DNA of 64,000 nt, taken from Fimenecus sp045631225 (GTDB taxonomy: Bacteria > Bacillota > Clostridia > Oscillospirales > Acutalibacteraceae). Below are positions 35,991 to 45,087 of this stretch, one piece after another (the first letter of the stretch is position 1; the number at the start of each line of letters is the position of its first letter). The stretch lies in NCBI GenBank assembly GCA_045631225.1, contig JAZQUG010000031.1:1-64000 (forward strand), in the 5' to 3' direction. The translations under genes and the position numbers were made by a program. The notes beneath the pieces were generated by a model. That model made no database searches and was not told where the DNA came from. It was given only the letters and a program-made list of their open reading frames with translations.

Positions 35991-36019
35991 TTGACTTATC
36001 AGCTTTATTATGATAGCAT
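35991..36019 (+). promoter_or_regulatory. Possible promoter of the his operon
   Basis: TTGACT (35991-35996), a 17-bp spacer and TAGCAT (36014-36019), 43 bases before hisZ. The leader is too short for a T-box. Confidence 0.45.
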
Positions 36020-36062
36020 AGTAGCACATTAAAGCGAATTTATATAAAAAGGACATTTTCCA

Positions 36063-37259
36063 ATGAAAAATTATTCAAAAATTACTCCGGAGGGAACAAA
36101 AGACTATTTAGCACAGGAGAGCCGAGCTCTTCGTTGTGCGGAAAAAAGACTTTCCTCTGTATTTAAATCAAAAGGCTATGAAAAGGTAATGACACCGACT
36201 ATCGAGTTCTTCGATGTGTTTAATCGTGAAAGCTCAGGTTATAACCCTGAGGATTTATACAGTCTGACTGACTCTTACGGACGACTTCTTGTTCTTCGAC
36301 CTGATTCAACACTTCCGATTGCTCGTCTTGTGTCAACTCGTTTTCAGAATGCTCGTCTTCCGCTTCGACTTTATTATAATCAGAACGTTTTTGTAAGACA
36401 GAAAAATCTTACAGGTAGAAATGATGAGGCAACTCAGACAGGTATTGAGCTTATGGGTGCTTTCGGACTTCGTGCTGATTTGGAGGTCATCACAACTGCT
36501 GTTGAAGCTATTGAAAGCTGTACATCAGCCGACTTTAAGCTTGAAATCGGTCATGCAGGATTCTTTAAGGAACTTTGCAAAAAGCTTAACGTAAGTGACG
36601 AGGTTGTAAGTGAAATTTATGATTGTGTTGAAAGCAGAAATTTCGTATCACTTAACAATATTCTTGATAAAATAGGGAAATCAGATGTGACTGATTGTAT
36701 CCGTAATCTTCCGAGATTTTTCGGTGGTATTGAAATTATCGAAAAAGCAAAGCAGATTGACTTGGGTGATGAGGGTCAAAAGAGTCTTGATTACTTAAAG
36801 GAATTATATATGCTTCTTTGTGATGCAGGACTTTCTGACAGAATAGTAATTGATTTAAGCCTTGTTAATCGTACAAACTATTATACAGGGATTATCTTCA
36901 AGGGCTATTTACAGGGTAGCGGTATTTCAGTTGTATCAGGTGGCCGTTATGACAGCCTTGGTGCTGAATTTGGTAGAGATATGCCATCAACCGGTTTCGG
37001 TATTGAAACAGGAGCGCTTGCAACTGTTATGCTTTCAAGAAATGAGCTTGACCATGAACAAACTCCGGAAATAATGGTGTTTGGTGAAAAGGATTTCATT
37101 GTCAAGGCACTTGAATATTCAAGAAATCTTCGTGAAAATGGTGTTTACTGTGAAAACAGCACTTTTGAAACTCTTGAGGAAACAAAGGAATATGCTGTTG
37201 CAACAGGAATCAAAAAGATTTGTATTGTAGGAGAAGATGTAAGGGAGGAAATATTATGA
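36063..37259 (+). CDS. hisZ: ATP phosphoribosyltransferase regulatory subunit
   Basis: 398 residues resembling the catalytic core of histidyl-tRNA synthetase: TPEGTKDYL, RPDSTLPIARL and GGRYDSLGAEFG. It lacks the anticodon-binding extension of a true HisRS. HisZ forms the regulatory half of the hetero-octameric ATP phosphoribosyltransferase with short-form HisG, which follows with a 4-base overlap. It is the first gene of the histidine operon. Confidence 0.92.
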   Translation: MKNYSKITPEGTKDYLAQESRALRCAEKRLSSVFKSKGYEKVMTPTIEFFDVFNRESSGYNPEDLYSLTDSYGRLLVLRPDSTLPIARLVSTRFQNARLPLRLYYNQNVFVRQKNLTGRNDEATQTGIELMGAFGLRADLEVITTAVEAIESCTSADFKLEIGHAGFFKELCKKLNVSDEVVSEIYDCVESRNFVSLNNILDKIGKSDVTDCIRNLPRFFGGIEIIEKAKQIDLGDEGQKSLDYLKELYMLLCDAGLSDRIVIDLSLVNRTNYYTGIIFKGYLQGSGISVVSGGRYDSLGAEFGRDMPSTGFGIETGALATVMLSRNELDHEQTPEIMVFGEKDFIVKALEYSRNLRENGVYCENSTFETLEETKEYAVATGIKKICIVGEDVREEIL

Positions 37260-37885
37260 GAAAATTGAGAATTGCCCTTACAAAAGGTCGTCTTGAGAAA
37301 AAAAGTGTTGAACTTTTCCAGAAAATGGGAATTGATTGTGAAGAGCTTATCAATAAAGGAAGACGCTTGATTCTTACAGCAGGAGACTATGAGGTTGTTC
37401 TTGCAAAGGCTGCTGATGTTATTACGTATGTTGAACACGGTGTGTGTGATATCGGTATTGTCGGTAAGGATACAATCGTAGAAAATGGTAAAAGCTTCTA
37501 CGAAATGACAGATTTGAATCTTGGTAAATGTGACTTTGCACTTGCAACACAAAAGGGTGTTGACTTTTACGACGGATTCAATACAAAACGAATTGCTACA
37601 AAATATCCTAATATAACAAAAGCATATTTTGAGGGAAAAGGAATGGATGTCAAGATTATTAAAATCGAAGGCTCTGTTGAATTAGCTCCTCTTTTAAATC
37701 TTGCTGACGGTATCGTGGATATTGTTGAAACAGGAACAACACTTAAAGAAAACGGACTTGAAGTGAAAGAAAAGATTATGCCTGTTTCTGCTCGTGTAAT
37801 CGTTAATATGGCAAGTATGAAACTTCGTCGTGAGGAAATTGACGAATTTCTTGAAAAAATAGAAAATGTTATCCCGAAGGATTGA
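37256..37885 (+). CDS. hisG: ATP phosphoribosyltransferase, catalytic subunit (short form)
   Basis: 209 residues, the short form lacking the C-terminal regulatory domain, so it needs HisZ. Motifs are ALTKGRLEKKSVELF near the start, HGVCDIGIVGKD, and DIVETGTTLKENGL for the PRPP site. It condenses ATP and PRPP, the first step of histidine synthesis. ATG overlaps the hisZ stop (ATGA). Confidence 0.96.
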   Translation: MRKLRIALTKGRLEKKSVELFQKMGIDCEELINKGRRLILTAGDYEVVLAKAADVITYVEHGVCDIGIVGKDTIVENGKSFYEMTDLNLGKCDFALATQKGVDFYDGFNTKRIATKYPNITKAYFEGKGMDVKIIKIEGSVELAPLLNLADGIVDIVETGTTLKENGLEVKEKIMPVSARVIVNMASMKLRREEIDEFLEKIENVIPKD

Positions 37886-37890
37886 TAGAT

Positions 37891-39180
37891 ATGATAAATA
37901 CAGTATTTGCAGACGGTAAGGCTGATGAAGCTCTTATCGCACAACTTAAAGAACGTAGTGGTGAGGTTGACAAAAAGGTTACTCTTGCCGTTACTGACAT
38001 TCTTGAAAATGTAAAAGCAAACGGTGATAAAGCCGTTTTAGAATACACAATTAAATTTGACGGAAAAGCACCTGAAAAAGCAGAGATTTCAAAAGAAGAA
38101 ATTGACAAAGCAATCGAAAAGTGTGACCCGTTTTTTGTAAAAGCATTGGAAGATGCTGCTGAAAACATCCGAGATTTCCATGCTCGTCAGAAACAGCAGA
38201 GTTGGCTCACAACAAAGGAAAACGGAGTTATTATGGGACAGCGTGTCCGTGGACTCGAGAGAGTTGGTCTTTATGTTCCCGGTGGTACTGCAGCTTACCC
38301 ATCAAGTGTGCTTATGAATGCTATTCCTGCAAAAATCGCAGGAGTTAAAGAACTTGTAATGGTAACTCCTCCATCAAAGGACGGAACACCAAATCCTGAC
38401 ATTCTTGCAGCAGCAAAAATTGCAGGTGTTGACAGAGTGTTCTTAATGGGTGGTGCACAGGCTGTTGCAGCATTAGCATATGGTACAGAAACTGTTCCTA
38501 AGGTTGATAAAATTGTAGGTCCCGGTAACATTTTTGTTGCTACTGCAAAGAAGCTTCTTTACGGTACAGTTGATATTGATATGGTTGCTGGTCCAAGTGA
38601 AATTTTAATTGTGGCTGATGAAACAGCTAACCCTAAATTCCTTGCAGCTGACCTTATGAGTCAGGCTGAACACGATGTTTTAGCTTCTGCAATTCTTATC
38701 ACAACAAGTGCTGAAATTGCAGAGGAAACAAAGAAAGAATTAGCAAGACAATGTGCTACTCTTTCAAGAAAAGATATTATTGAAAAATCACTTAAGGATT
38801 ACAGTGCAATTATTATCTGTGACACAATGGACAAGGCTGTTGACTTTGCAAACAGACTTGCACCTGAACACCTTGAAATGTGTGTACAGAACCCTATGGA
38901 ATATATCGGCAGAATGGATAATGCAGGTAGTGTGTTCCTTGGCAACTATTCTCCTGAACCATTGGGTGACTATTTTGCAGGTCCTAACCACGTTCTTCCA
39001 ACAAGTGGTACAGCAAGATTTTTCTCACCATTGTCAGTTGACAGTTTTATTAAGAAATCAAGTTTTATTTACTATACAGAAGATGCACTTCGTGAGTGTA
39101 AGGATAAGGTTGTTTCTCTTGCAGAAACAGAGGGCTTAACAGCTCACGCAAATTCAATTAAGGTTAGATTTGAGGACTAA
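37891..39180 (+). CDS. hisD: Histidinol dehydrogenase
   Basis: 429 residues. The conserved LYVPGGTAAYPSSVLMN and the zinc/substrate motif SQAEHDVLASA are present, with the C-terminal GPNHVLPTSGTARF. It catalyses the two last oxidations, histidinol to histidine. A TTG overlapping the hisG stop is in frame, but ATG at 37891 has AAGGA at suitable spacing. Confidence 0.96.
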   Translation: MINTVFADGKADEALIAQLKERSGEVDKKVTLAVTDILENVKANGDKAVLEYTIKFDGKAPEKAEISKEEIDKAIEKCDPFFVKALEDAAENIRDFHARQKQQSWLTTKENGVIMGQRVRGLERVGLYVPGGTAAYPSSVLMNAIPAKIAGVKELVMVTPPSKDGTPNPDILAAAKIAGVDRVFLMGGAQAVAALAYGTETVPKVDKIVGPGNIFVATAKKLLYGTVDIDMVAGPSEILIVADETANPKFLAADLMSQAEHDVLASAILITTSAEIAEETKKELARQCATLSRKDIIEKSLKDYSAIIICDTMDKAVDFANRLAPEHLEMCVQNPMEYIGRMDNAGSVFLGNYSPEPLGDYFAGPNHVLPTSGTARFFSPLSVDSFIKKSSFIYYTEDALRECKDKVVSLAETEGLTAHANSIKVRFED

Positions 39181-39182
39181 TA

Positions 39183-40235
39183 ATGTTTCAGTTAAACGAA
39201 AAAGTAAAAAATTTAACACCGTATGAGCCAATCAGCGGTACATATGAAATCCGTCTTGATGCTAACGAGTCATTTCTCACTTTCCCGGAAGAAATTGAGA
39301 ATGAAATGGTAGAGGTACTTAAAAATACAGCACTTAACCGTTATCCTGACCCAATGGCAACAAAGCTCCTGAAGGGTTTTGCAGATTATTTCAGTGTGGA
39401 TGCTGATTGCGTTACAGCAGGTAACGGTTCTGATGAAATCATTTCAGTTATAATGAATGCATTTTTACAAAAAGGTGATAAGATATTGACTCTTGAACCT
39501 GATTTTTCAATGTATCGTTTTTATGCTGAAATTGCAGAATGTGAAAGTGTAAAATATCAGAAAGACGAAAATCTCGATGTTAATATTGATGATGTAATCG
39601 CACTTGCAAACAAAGAAAAGGCAAGAATCGTGATTTTCTCAAATCCTTGTAACCCAACATCAAGAATCGTGACAAAAGAAGATGTGAGAAAGCTTATAAA
39701 CAGCGTTGATTCACTTGTTGTTCTTGACGAGGCATATATGGATTTTGCAGAGGATGAAAGTCTTTTAGGTGAATTTGAGAATTACGATAATCTCATTATT
39801 TTAAAGACATGTTCAAAGGCTCTTGGCTCTGCTGCACTTCGTCTTGGTTTTGCAGTTGCAAACAAGACTCTTACAAATGTAATCCGTGCTGTGAAATCTC
39901 CATATAATGTGAACTCAGTTTCACAGGCTATCGGTGAAGTTCTTTTTGCACATCCTGATTATATTGATAAGTGTATTGAAACAGTAGTAAACTCAAGAAA
40001 AGACCTTTATAACGAGATTCTTAAAATCGAAAGCGACAAAATCGAAAAGATTTTTGAAACACATACAAACTTTGTGTTTATGAAGGTAAAAAAGGCTAAA
40101 GAAATCTTTGAGAAAATGAAGGAAAACAGCATTATCATCCGTAATATGGGTGATTATCTTCGCATAACTGCAGGAACAGAGTGCGAAAATGCAAAAATGC
40201 TTGAAACATTCAAAAAAGTGTTGGAGGAAGTGTAA
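39183..40235 (+). CDS. hisC: Histidinol-phosphate aminotransferase
   Basis: 350 residues, fold-type I PLP enzyme. Segments are RLDANES, GNGSDEIIS, SNPCNPTSR, VLDEAYMDF, and the PLP lysine in CSKALGSAALRLG. It transaminates imidazole acetol phosphate. It starts 2 bases after the hisD stop and overlaps hisB by one base. Confidence 0.95.
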   Translation: MFQLNEKVKNLTPYEPISGTYEIRLDANESFLTFPEEIENEMVEVLKNTALNRYPDPMATKLLKGFADYFSVDADCVTAGNGSDEIISVIMNAFLQKGDKILTLEPDFSMYRFYAEIAECESVKYQKDENLDVNIDDVIALANKEKARIVIFSNPCNPTSRIVTKEDVRKLINSVDSLVVLDEAYMDFAEDESLLGEFENYDNLIILKTCSKALGSAALRLGFAVANKTLTNVIRAVKSPYNVNSVSQAIGEVLFAHPDYIDKCIETVVNSRKDLYNEILKIESDKIEKIFETHTNFVFMKVKKAKEIFEKMKENSIIIRNMGDYLRITAGTECENAKMLETFKKVLEEV

Positions 40236-40807
40236 TGAGAACTGCAACAATTAACAGAAAAACAAAGGAAACAGATATTAATCTTACACTTTGTATTGAC
40301 GGCGGAGAGGTTAAAATTGATACAGGTGTAGGCTTCTTTGACCATATGCTTACTGCTTTTGCAGCTCATGCAGGTTACGGACTTACAGTAACATGCAAAG
40401 GTGATATCGATGTTGATTGTCACCACACAGTTGAGGACATCGGCATTGTACTTGGTCAGGCACTTTTTGAATGTCTTGGAGATAAGTCAAATCTTATTCG
40501 TTACGGTAGCTTCTTTGTACCAATGGATGAGGCACTTGGTTTTTGTGCTGTTGACATCTGCAATCGTGCATACACAGTATTTGAGGCAAACTTTCCACAG
40601 GAAAAATGTGGTGACTTTGATGTTTGTATGTGTGTGGAATTTTTCCGTGCAGTTGCTGACAATGCGAAGATAACAGTTCACCTCCGTGCTCCTTACGGTA
40701 ATAATTCTCACCACATTGCTGAAGCAATTTTCAAAGCATTTGGCCATGCAATGAGTATTGCAACAGAAAAAACAGATAAAACACTTTCAACAAAGGGGAC
40801 TCTTTGA
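40235..40807 (+). CDS. hisB: Imidazoleglycerol-phosphate dehydratase
   Basis: 190 residues, the monofunctional form without the phosphatase domain. The manganese-binding histidine clusters are in FFDHMLTAFAAHAG, DCHHTVEDIG and the C-terminal NNSHHIAEA. Histidinol-phosphatase must therefore be supplied by another gene, not seen here. In most Firmicutes operons hisH would come next; here hisA follows directly. Confidence 0.96.
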   Translation: MRTATINRKTKETDINLTLCIDGGEVKIDTGVGFFDHMLTAFAAHAGYGLTVTCKGDIDVDCHHTVEDIGIVLGQALFECLGDKSNLIRYGSFFVPMDEALGFCAVDICNRAYTVFEANFPQEKCGDFDVCMCVEFFRAVADNAKITVHLRAPYGNNSHHIAEAIFKAFGHAMSIATEKTDKTLSTKGTL

Positions 40808-40809
40808 GA

Positions 40810-41523
40810 ATGATTATTTTTCCTGCGATAGATATAAAAGATAAAGAATGTGTCCGTCTTTATAAAGGTGACTTTGCAACAGCCGGTAAGGTTGCTGACA
40901 GTTATATGGAAACTGCAATTAATTTCAAAAAAGCAGGTGCAAAATGGATACATATGGTTGACCTTAACGGTGCACTTGACGGTGTTCGTATTAATTCTGA
41001 CATTTTCCTTGATGTTGCAAAAAACAGCGGACTCAGAGTTGAGGTCGGTGGCGGAATCCGTACTATGAAGAACGTTGATTTCTATATTCAGAACGGCATT
41101 GAACGAGTAATTATCGGTTCAGCGGCACTTAAAAATCCACAGCTTGTTAAAGAAGCTTGTAAGGAATTTGGTGACAGAATAGCAGTTGGGATTGACGCTA
41201 AAAACGAAATGGTTGCAACTGAAGGCTGGACAGAAAAAAGTGATACTCACTATATCGACCTTGCAAAACGCATGGAAGACTTCGGCGTAAAGTATATTAT
41301 ATTTACAGATATCGATTGTGACGGTATGCTTTCAGGTCCGAATCTTGAACAGCTTATTAAGCTTAATGAAGCTGTTTCTTGTAATATTACTGCAAGTGGC
41401 GGTATCAAGGATTTAAGCAACATCATTGACCTCAAAAATGCGAATATGTATGGCGCAATCTGTGGCAGAAGTATTTACAGTGGTACATTGAATCTTGCAG
41501 AAGCTGTTAAGGAGTGTGAGTAA
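40810..41523 (+). CDS. hisA: ProFAR isomerase
   Basis: 237 residues, (beta/alpha)8 barrel. FPAIDIKDKECVRLYKGD carries the N-terminal catalytic Asp. The half-barrel repeat appears again in IIFTDIDCDGMLSGPN, with the second catalytic Asp. GGGIRT and SGGIKDL form the phosphate sites. VDLNGAL and the lack of an AD-hydrolase coupling region support HisA over HisF. TTG at 40804 overlapping the hisB stop is an alternative start with better ribosome-site spacing. Confidence 0.9.
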   Translation: MIIFPAIDIKDKECVRLYKGDFATAGKVADSYMETAINFKKAGAKWIHMVDLNGALDGVRINSDIFLDVAKNSGLRVEVGGGIRTMKNVDFYIQNGIERVIIGSAALKNPQLVKEACKEFGDRIAVGIDAKNEMVATEGWTEKSDTHYIDLAKRMEDFGVKYIIFTDIDCDGMLSGPNLEQLIKLNEAVSCNITASGGIKDLSNIIDLKNANMYGAICGRSIYSGTLNLAEAVKECE

Positions 41524-41524
41524 A

Positions 41525-41839
41525 ATGAACCTTGATAAATATTTTGTAAAAGCAGAGCTTATTCCTGCAATTATTCAGGAGGAAAGCACAGGGGAAATCC
41601 TTATGCTGGCATATATGAACAAGGAATCAATGGCAAAAACACTTGAAACAGGTTACACTTGGTTCTGGAGTCGTTCACGTCAGGAACTCTGGAACAAGGG
41701 TGCAACTTCAGGTCATTTACAGAAAGTGATTTCAATTCACGGTGACTGTGATGACGATACATTATTAGTAAAAGTAGAGCAGACAGGTCCTGCTTGTCAT
41801 ACAGGCAGTAAATCATGCTTCTTTAATAAAATCAAATAG
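41525..41839 (+). CDS. hisI: Phosphoribosyl-AMP cyclohydrolase
   Basis: 104 residues, stand-alone HisI. Motifs are MLAYMNKESMAKTLETG, SRSRQELWNKGATSGH and the zinc/magnesium region CDDDTLLVKVEQTGPACH. It opens the purine ring of PR-AMP. ATG at 41525 starts one base after the hisA stop region. hisF, normally between hisA and hisI, is absent. Confidence 0.95.
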   Translation: MNLDKYFVKAELIPAIIQEESTGEILMLAYMNKESMAKTLETGYTWFWSRSRQELWNKGATSGHLQKVISIHGDCDDDTLLVKVEQTGPACHTGSKSCFFNKIK

Positions 41840-41848
41840 GTGATAAAA

Positions 41849-42175
41849 ATGAACGATACATTAGTAAATCTTTACGAAACAATACTTGAAAGAAAACAGA
41901 ATAATCAGGAAGGTTCATATACTTGCTATCTTTTTGAAAAAGGACTTGATAAAATCCTTAAAAAAGTTGGTGAGGAGTGCTCTGAAACAATTATTGCTGC
42001 AAAAAACGGAAACAAAGAGGAAACTGTTGGTGAAATCAGCGACCTTATTTTCCATCTTTTTGTTATGATGGCAAACGAGGGAATTGAAGTTTCCGATGTT
42101 ATGGCAGAGCTCGATAAGCGTAGTAATAAGACAGGGAATTTAAAGGTGTTCCATCAGGTTGACAAGAATACATAA
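41849..42175 (+). CDS. hisE: Phosphoribosyl-ATP pyrophosphatase
   Basis: 108 residues, MazG-like all-alpha fold. The metal-binding KKVGEECSETIIAAKNG and the EISDLIFHLFVMM helix are typical. It hydrolyses PR-ATP to PR-AMP before HisI acts. It is separate from hisI, not fused. ATG at 41849 has AGGTGAT directly upstream. Last recognisable his gene of the operon. Confidence 0.94.
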   Translation: MNDTLVNLYETILERKQNNQEGSYTCYLFEKGLDKILKKVGEECSETIIAAKNGNKEETVGEISDLIFHLFVMMANEGIEVSDVMAELDKRSNKTGNLKVFHQVDKNT

Positions 42176-42206
42176 AAACACATTTTAGGATATGAGGGTG
42201 TAGAAA

Positions 42207-43673
42207 ATGAAAGTATTGGGTTATATCTTAGCAATACTCGGCATTTTTATTGTAGTGACACTTATCCGTGCAATTTTTTTCAAGGAGAAAAAGACAAATA
42301 CAGAAAAACTTGCTCCTGAAATGATTGATATGGAAAAATATTGCCGAGATTTAAGCGATGCAATCAAAATCAAGACAATCTCAAATTATGACAGAGAGCT
42401 TGTTGACTGGTCAGAATTTGACAGATTCCACGCATTTTTAGAGGAACGTTTTCCTCTTGTTCACAAGAATATGACAAAGACAAAGGTTGCTGACGCAAGT
42501 CTTGTTTACAAATGGGAAGGCAGTGACCCAAGTCTTGACGGTATTGCAATGCTTGCCCATCAGGACGTTGTTCCAATAACAGCAGGTACAGAACAGGATT
42601 GGGAGCACGAGCCATTCAGCGGATATAATGATGGTGAATTCATCTGGGGCAGAGGTGCAATGGATATGAAAAATCACCTTATTGCTGTTATGGAATGTAT
42701 GGAAGAACTTCTTAACGAAGGATTCCAACCAAAACGAACAGTATATATCTGTCTCGGTCACAACGAAGAAGTTGTTGCAGCACCTGATAACGGTGCAAAA
42801 CAGATTGCAGCATACCTTAAAGAACAGGGAGTTCACCTTGAAGCCGTCCTTGACGAAGGTGGCGCAATTCTTCCTGTAAAACTTGGTAAACTTCTTGATA
42901 TTAACCTTACAGGTGTCGGTATTGCTGAAAAAGGTAGTGTAAACTACAAAGTAAGCGTAAATGCCAAGGGTGGTCACTCATCACAACCACCAAAGCATAC
43001 TGCAGTCGGTAAGCTTGCAGATGTTATCAAGGATATTGAAAATCATCAGTTCAAAGCAACAATGCCTGACTACCTTAAACAGCTTATCAAGAGAGTCGGT
43101 ATGAATGCAGGTTATCCTTTAAGAGTTGTTCTTGTGAATGCTCCGATTTTACAGCCTGTAATTCTTGCTATTGCAAAGAATATTCCTGCTGCAGCATCTC
43201 TTATTCGTACTTGTACAGCAGTAACAATGGCTGAAGGTAGCCCACAGTTCAATGTTCTTCCGCAAAAGGCATCTGTTACCGTTAATTTCCGTACAATGCC
43301 TGGTGTTTCTATTGCAGATGTTGAAAAGCATATCCGTGACAGTGTAAGAAATAAGGATATTGATGTGGAATTCCTTGTTGGTAAAGAATCCTCAAAGGTT
43401 TCACCAACAGATTCAAAAGCATTCCGGACAATTAAGGAATTAGCAGAAGCACAGAATAGCAAAAATCTCGTTACACCATTCCTTGTAATGGGTGGTACAG
43501 ATGCTTATAACTATGAGCCTGTTTGTGAAAATATTTACAGATTTGCTCCATTCGTTGCAGATACAAAGCTTCTTCTCTGTACTCACGGTACAAACGAGAG
43601 AATTCCGATTGCTTGCTGTGAAGATGCTATAGCATTCTTTAAGAGATATGTTCGCAAGATGACACAAGAATAA
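42207..43673 (+). CDS. Membrane-anchored M20 family metallopeptidase
   Basis: 488 residues. An N-terminal membrane segment (about 3-24) is followed by an M20 peptidase of the PM20D1/CPS1-like branch. The metal-binding motifs are LAHQDVVP, WGRGAMDMKN and LGHNEEVV. The lid/dimerisation domain lies about 245-370 (KGGHSSQPPKHTAVG). A late GGTDAYNYEP carries the last ligand region. It likely cleaves or condenses N-acyl amino acids or dipeptides. It lies 31 bases after hisE and may share the transcript. Confidence 0.8.
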   Translation: MKVLGYILAILGIFIVVTLIRAIFFKEKKTNTEKLAPEMIDMEKYCRDLSDAIKIKTISNYDRELVDWSEFDRFHAFLEERFPLVHKNMTKTKVADASLVYKWEGSDPSLDGIAMLAHQDVVPITAGTEQDWEHEPFSGYNDGEFIWGRGAMDMKNHLIAVMECMEELLNEGFQPKRTVYICLGHNEEVVAAPDNGAKQIAAYLKEQGVHLEAVLDEGGAILPVKLGKLLDINLTGVGIAEKGSVNYKVSVNAKGGHSSQPPKHTAVGKLADVIKDIENHQFKATMPDYLKQLIKRVGMNAGYPLRVVLVNAPILQPVILAIAKNIPAAASLIRTCTAVTMAEGSPQFNVLPQKASVTVNFRTMPGVSIADVEKHIRDSVRNKDIDVEFLVGKESSKVSPTDSKAFRTIKELAEAQNSKNLVTPFLVMGGTDAYNYEPVCENIYRFAPFVADTKLLLCTHGTNERIPIACCEDAIAFFKRYVRKMTQE

Positions 43674-43689
43674 TAAAACTTTATTATAC

Positions 43690-43717
43690 GGCGGGGGTTT
43701 GCTCCCGCCATAATTTT
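43690..43717 (+). terminator. Rho-independent terminator
   Basis: GGCGGG (43690-43695) pairs with CCCGCC (43704-43709), followed by ATAATTTTTA. Confidence 0.75.
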
Positions 43718-43759
43718 TATGTATTTTATTCCGGAAGCTTATTGGTTAAACATAGAGCA

Positions 43760-43805
43760 AAATGGTGTTACTCAACTTTTTGTTGATTAAAACACCATTT
43801 TTTTC
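43760..43805 (+). terminator. Second hairpin terminator in the same gap
   Basis: AAATGGTGTT (43760-43769) pairs perfectly with AACACCATTT (43791-43800). An inner CAAC/GTTG stem and a T-run follow. It has no gene of its own, so it may end a short RNA or back up the previous terminator. Confidence 0.75.
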
Positions 43806-43896
43806 ATTTTTGCCCAAAGATAATAAACACTGTGTCTTGTAATTAATGAAAGATAAAACACACTGTGTTCAATATCTCTTTTTTATTTTGCTTCGG

Positions 43897-43925
43897 TTGA
43901 CTTTTGTTGAAATATAAACTATACT
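43897..43925 (+). promoter_or_regulatory. Vegetative promoter for the RlmL-like gene
   Basis: TTGACT (43897-43902), a 17-bp spacer and TATACT (43920-43925), 31 bases before the start. Confidence 0.75.
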
Positions 43926-43955
43926 ATTTTTAATAATGTATAATGGAGTAATTTG

Positions 43956-45071
43956 ATGTTAATTAAATTTTCTGCACCTTGCCTTTTAGGTTTAGAAGGC
44001 TTGGTAGCACAGGAATTGCGTGATATGGATGCGCAAAATGTTGTGGCAAACAATGGTCGAGTTGATTTTGAGGGTGATGAAAACATCCTTGCTCGTGCCA
44101 ACATTTGTTCAAGATATAGTGAAAGAATTTTGATTCGTCTTGGTGAGTTTAGGGCAGTTACCTTTGAACAACTTTTTCAGGGAGTAAAAAAACTTCCTTG
44201 GGAAGAATGGATTGGAAAGTTAGATGCTTTTCCTGTAAAGGGATATTCGCTCAATTCAAAGCTTTTTTCAGTAAGTGACTGTCAGGCAATTATTAAAAAG
44301 GCAGTCGTTGAAAGATTAAAAGAAAAATACAGAATTTCATGGTTTGATGAAACGGGTCCGATTCATCAGATTCAGTTTTCAATTATGAAGGATGTTGTAA
44401 CAGTATTTATTGATACATCAGGTGTGGGGCTTCACAAACGTGGCTACCGACCTGTTTCAAATGCAGCACCTATTAAAGAAACTCTTGCTGCTGCAATGGC
44501 GGAGCTCTCCAGACTTCGTCACTATCATACTCTTTATGATGTGACTTGCGGTTCGGGTACAATTCTTATTGAGGGTGCTATGAAGGCGCTTAACATTGCA
44601 CCGGGTCTTAAACGTTCATTTATCTCTGAAAGATTTGAAAATATAGATTCATCAGTATGGCAACAGGAAAGAATGAGAGCAACTGATGCTGTAATTCAGG
44701 ATGCTGATTTTATGGCATATGGTTCTGATATTGATTTCCATGCGCTTGAAATTGCTCGTGAAAACGCAAGACGAGCTGGTGTAGGAATGAAAATTGACCT
44801 TTCCAAAAAGGATTTGAAGGATTTCAAACCAAAAACAGAAAAAGGTACAGTAATCTGTAATCCGCCTTATGGTGAAAGAATGCTTGAAATCAAGGATGCT
44901 GAAGAGATTTACAGAACGATGGGTAAAATCTTTACTCCTGAACGCGGATGGGCATACTATATTATCAGTCCTGATGAAGAATTTGAAAAATGCTTTGGCA
45001 GAAAAGCAGATAAAAGACGTAAATTATATAATGGTATGATTAAATGTCAGTTGTATATGTATTATAAATAA
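43956..45071 (+). CDS. THUMP-domain class I SAM-dependent RNA methyltransferase (RlmL/YpsC type)
   Basis: 371 residues. The N-terminal ferredoxin-like/THUMP region covers about 1-150. The methyltransferase core has DVTCGSGTILIEGA for SAM binding and the N6/N2-methylation motif NPPYGERM. This is the RlmL N-terminal/YpsC group, which methylates a guanine in 23S rRNA. The C-terminal RlmK half of the E. coli fusion is absent, as usual in Firmicutes. ATG at 43956 lies seven bases after GGAG. Confidence 0.88.
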   Translation: MLIKFSAPCLLGLEGLVAQELRDMDAQNVVANNGRVDFEGDENILARANICSRYSERILIRLGEFRAVTFEQLFQGVKKLPWEEWIGKLDAFPVKGYSLNSKLFSVSDCQAIIKKAVVERLKEKYRISWFDETGPIHQIQFSIMKDVVTVFIDTSGVGLHKRGYRPVSNAAPIKETLAAAMAELSRLRHYHTLYDVTCGSGTILIEGAMKALNIAPGLKRSFISERFENIDSSVWQQERMRATDAVIQDADFMAYGSDIDFHALEIARENARRAGVGMKIDLSKKDLKDFKPKTEKGTVICNPPYGERMLEIKDAEEIYRTMGKIFTPERGWAYYIISPDEEFEKCFGRKADKRRKLYNGMIKCQLYMYYK

Positions 45072-45087
45072 TTTAAGGTGAAGAGAT

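Noticed and set aside
35970..36062. T-box or histidine attenuator before hisZ
   Set aside because: The leader is under 50 bases, with no histidine-codon run, specifier loop or terminator.
42438..42977. 179-codon open frame on the minus strand within the M20 peptidase gene
   Set aside because: Lies fully antisense to a well-supported gene, with cysteine/phenylalanine-rich translation typical of shadow frames and no ribosome site.
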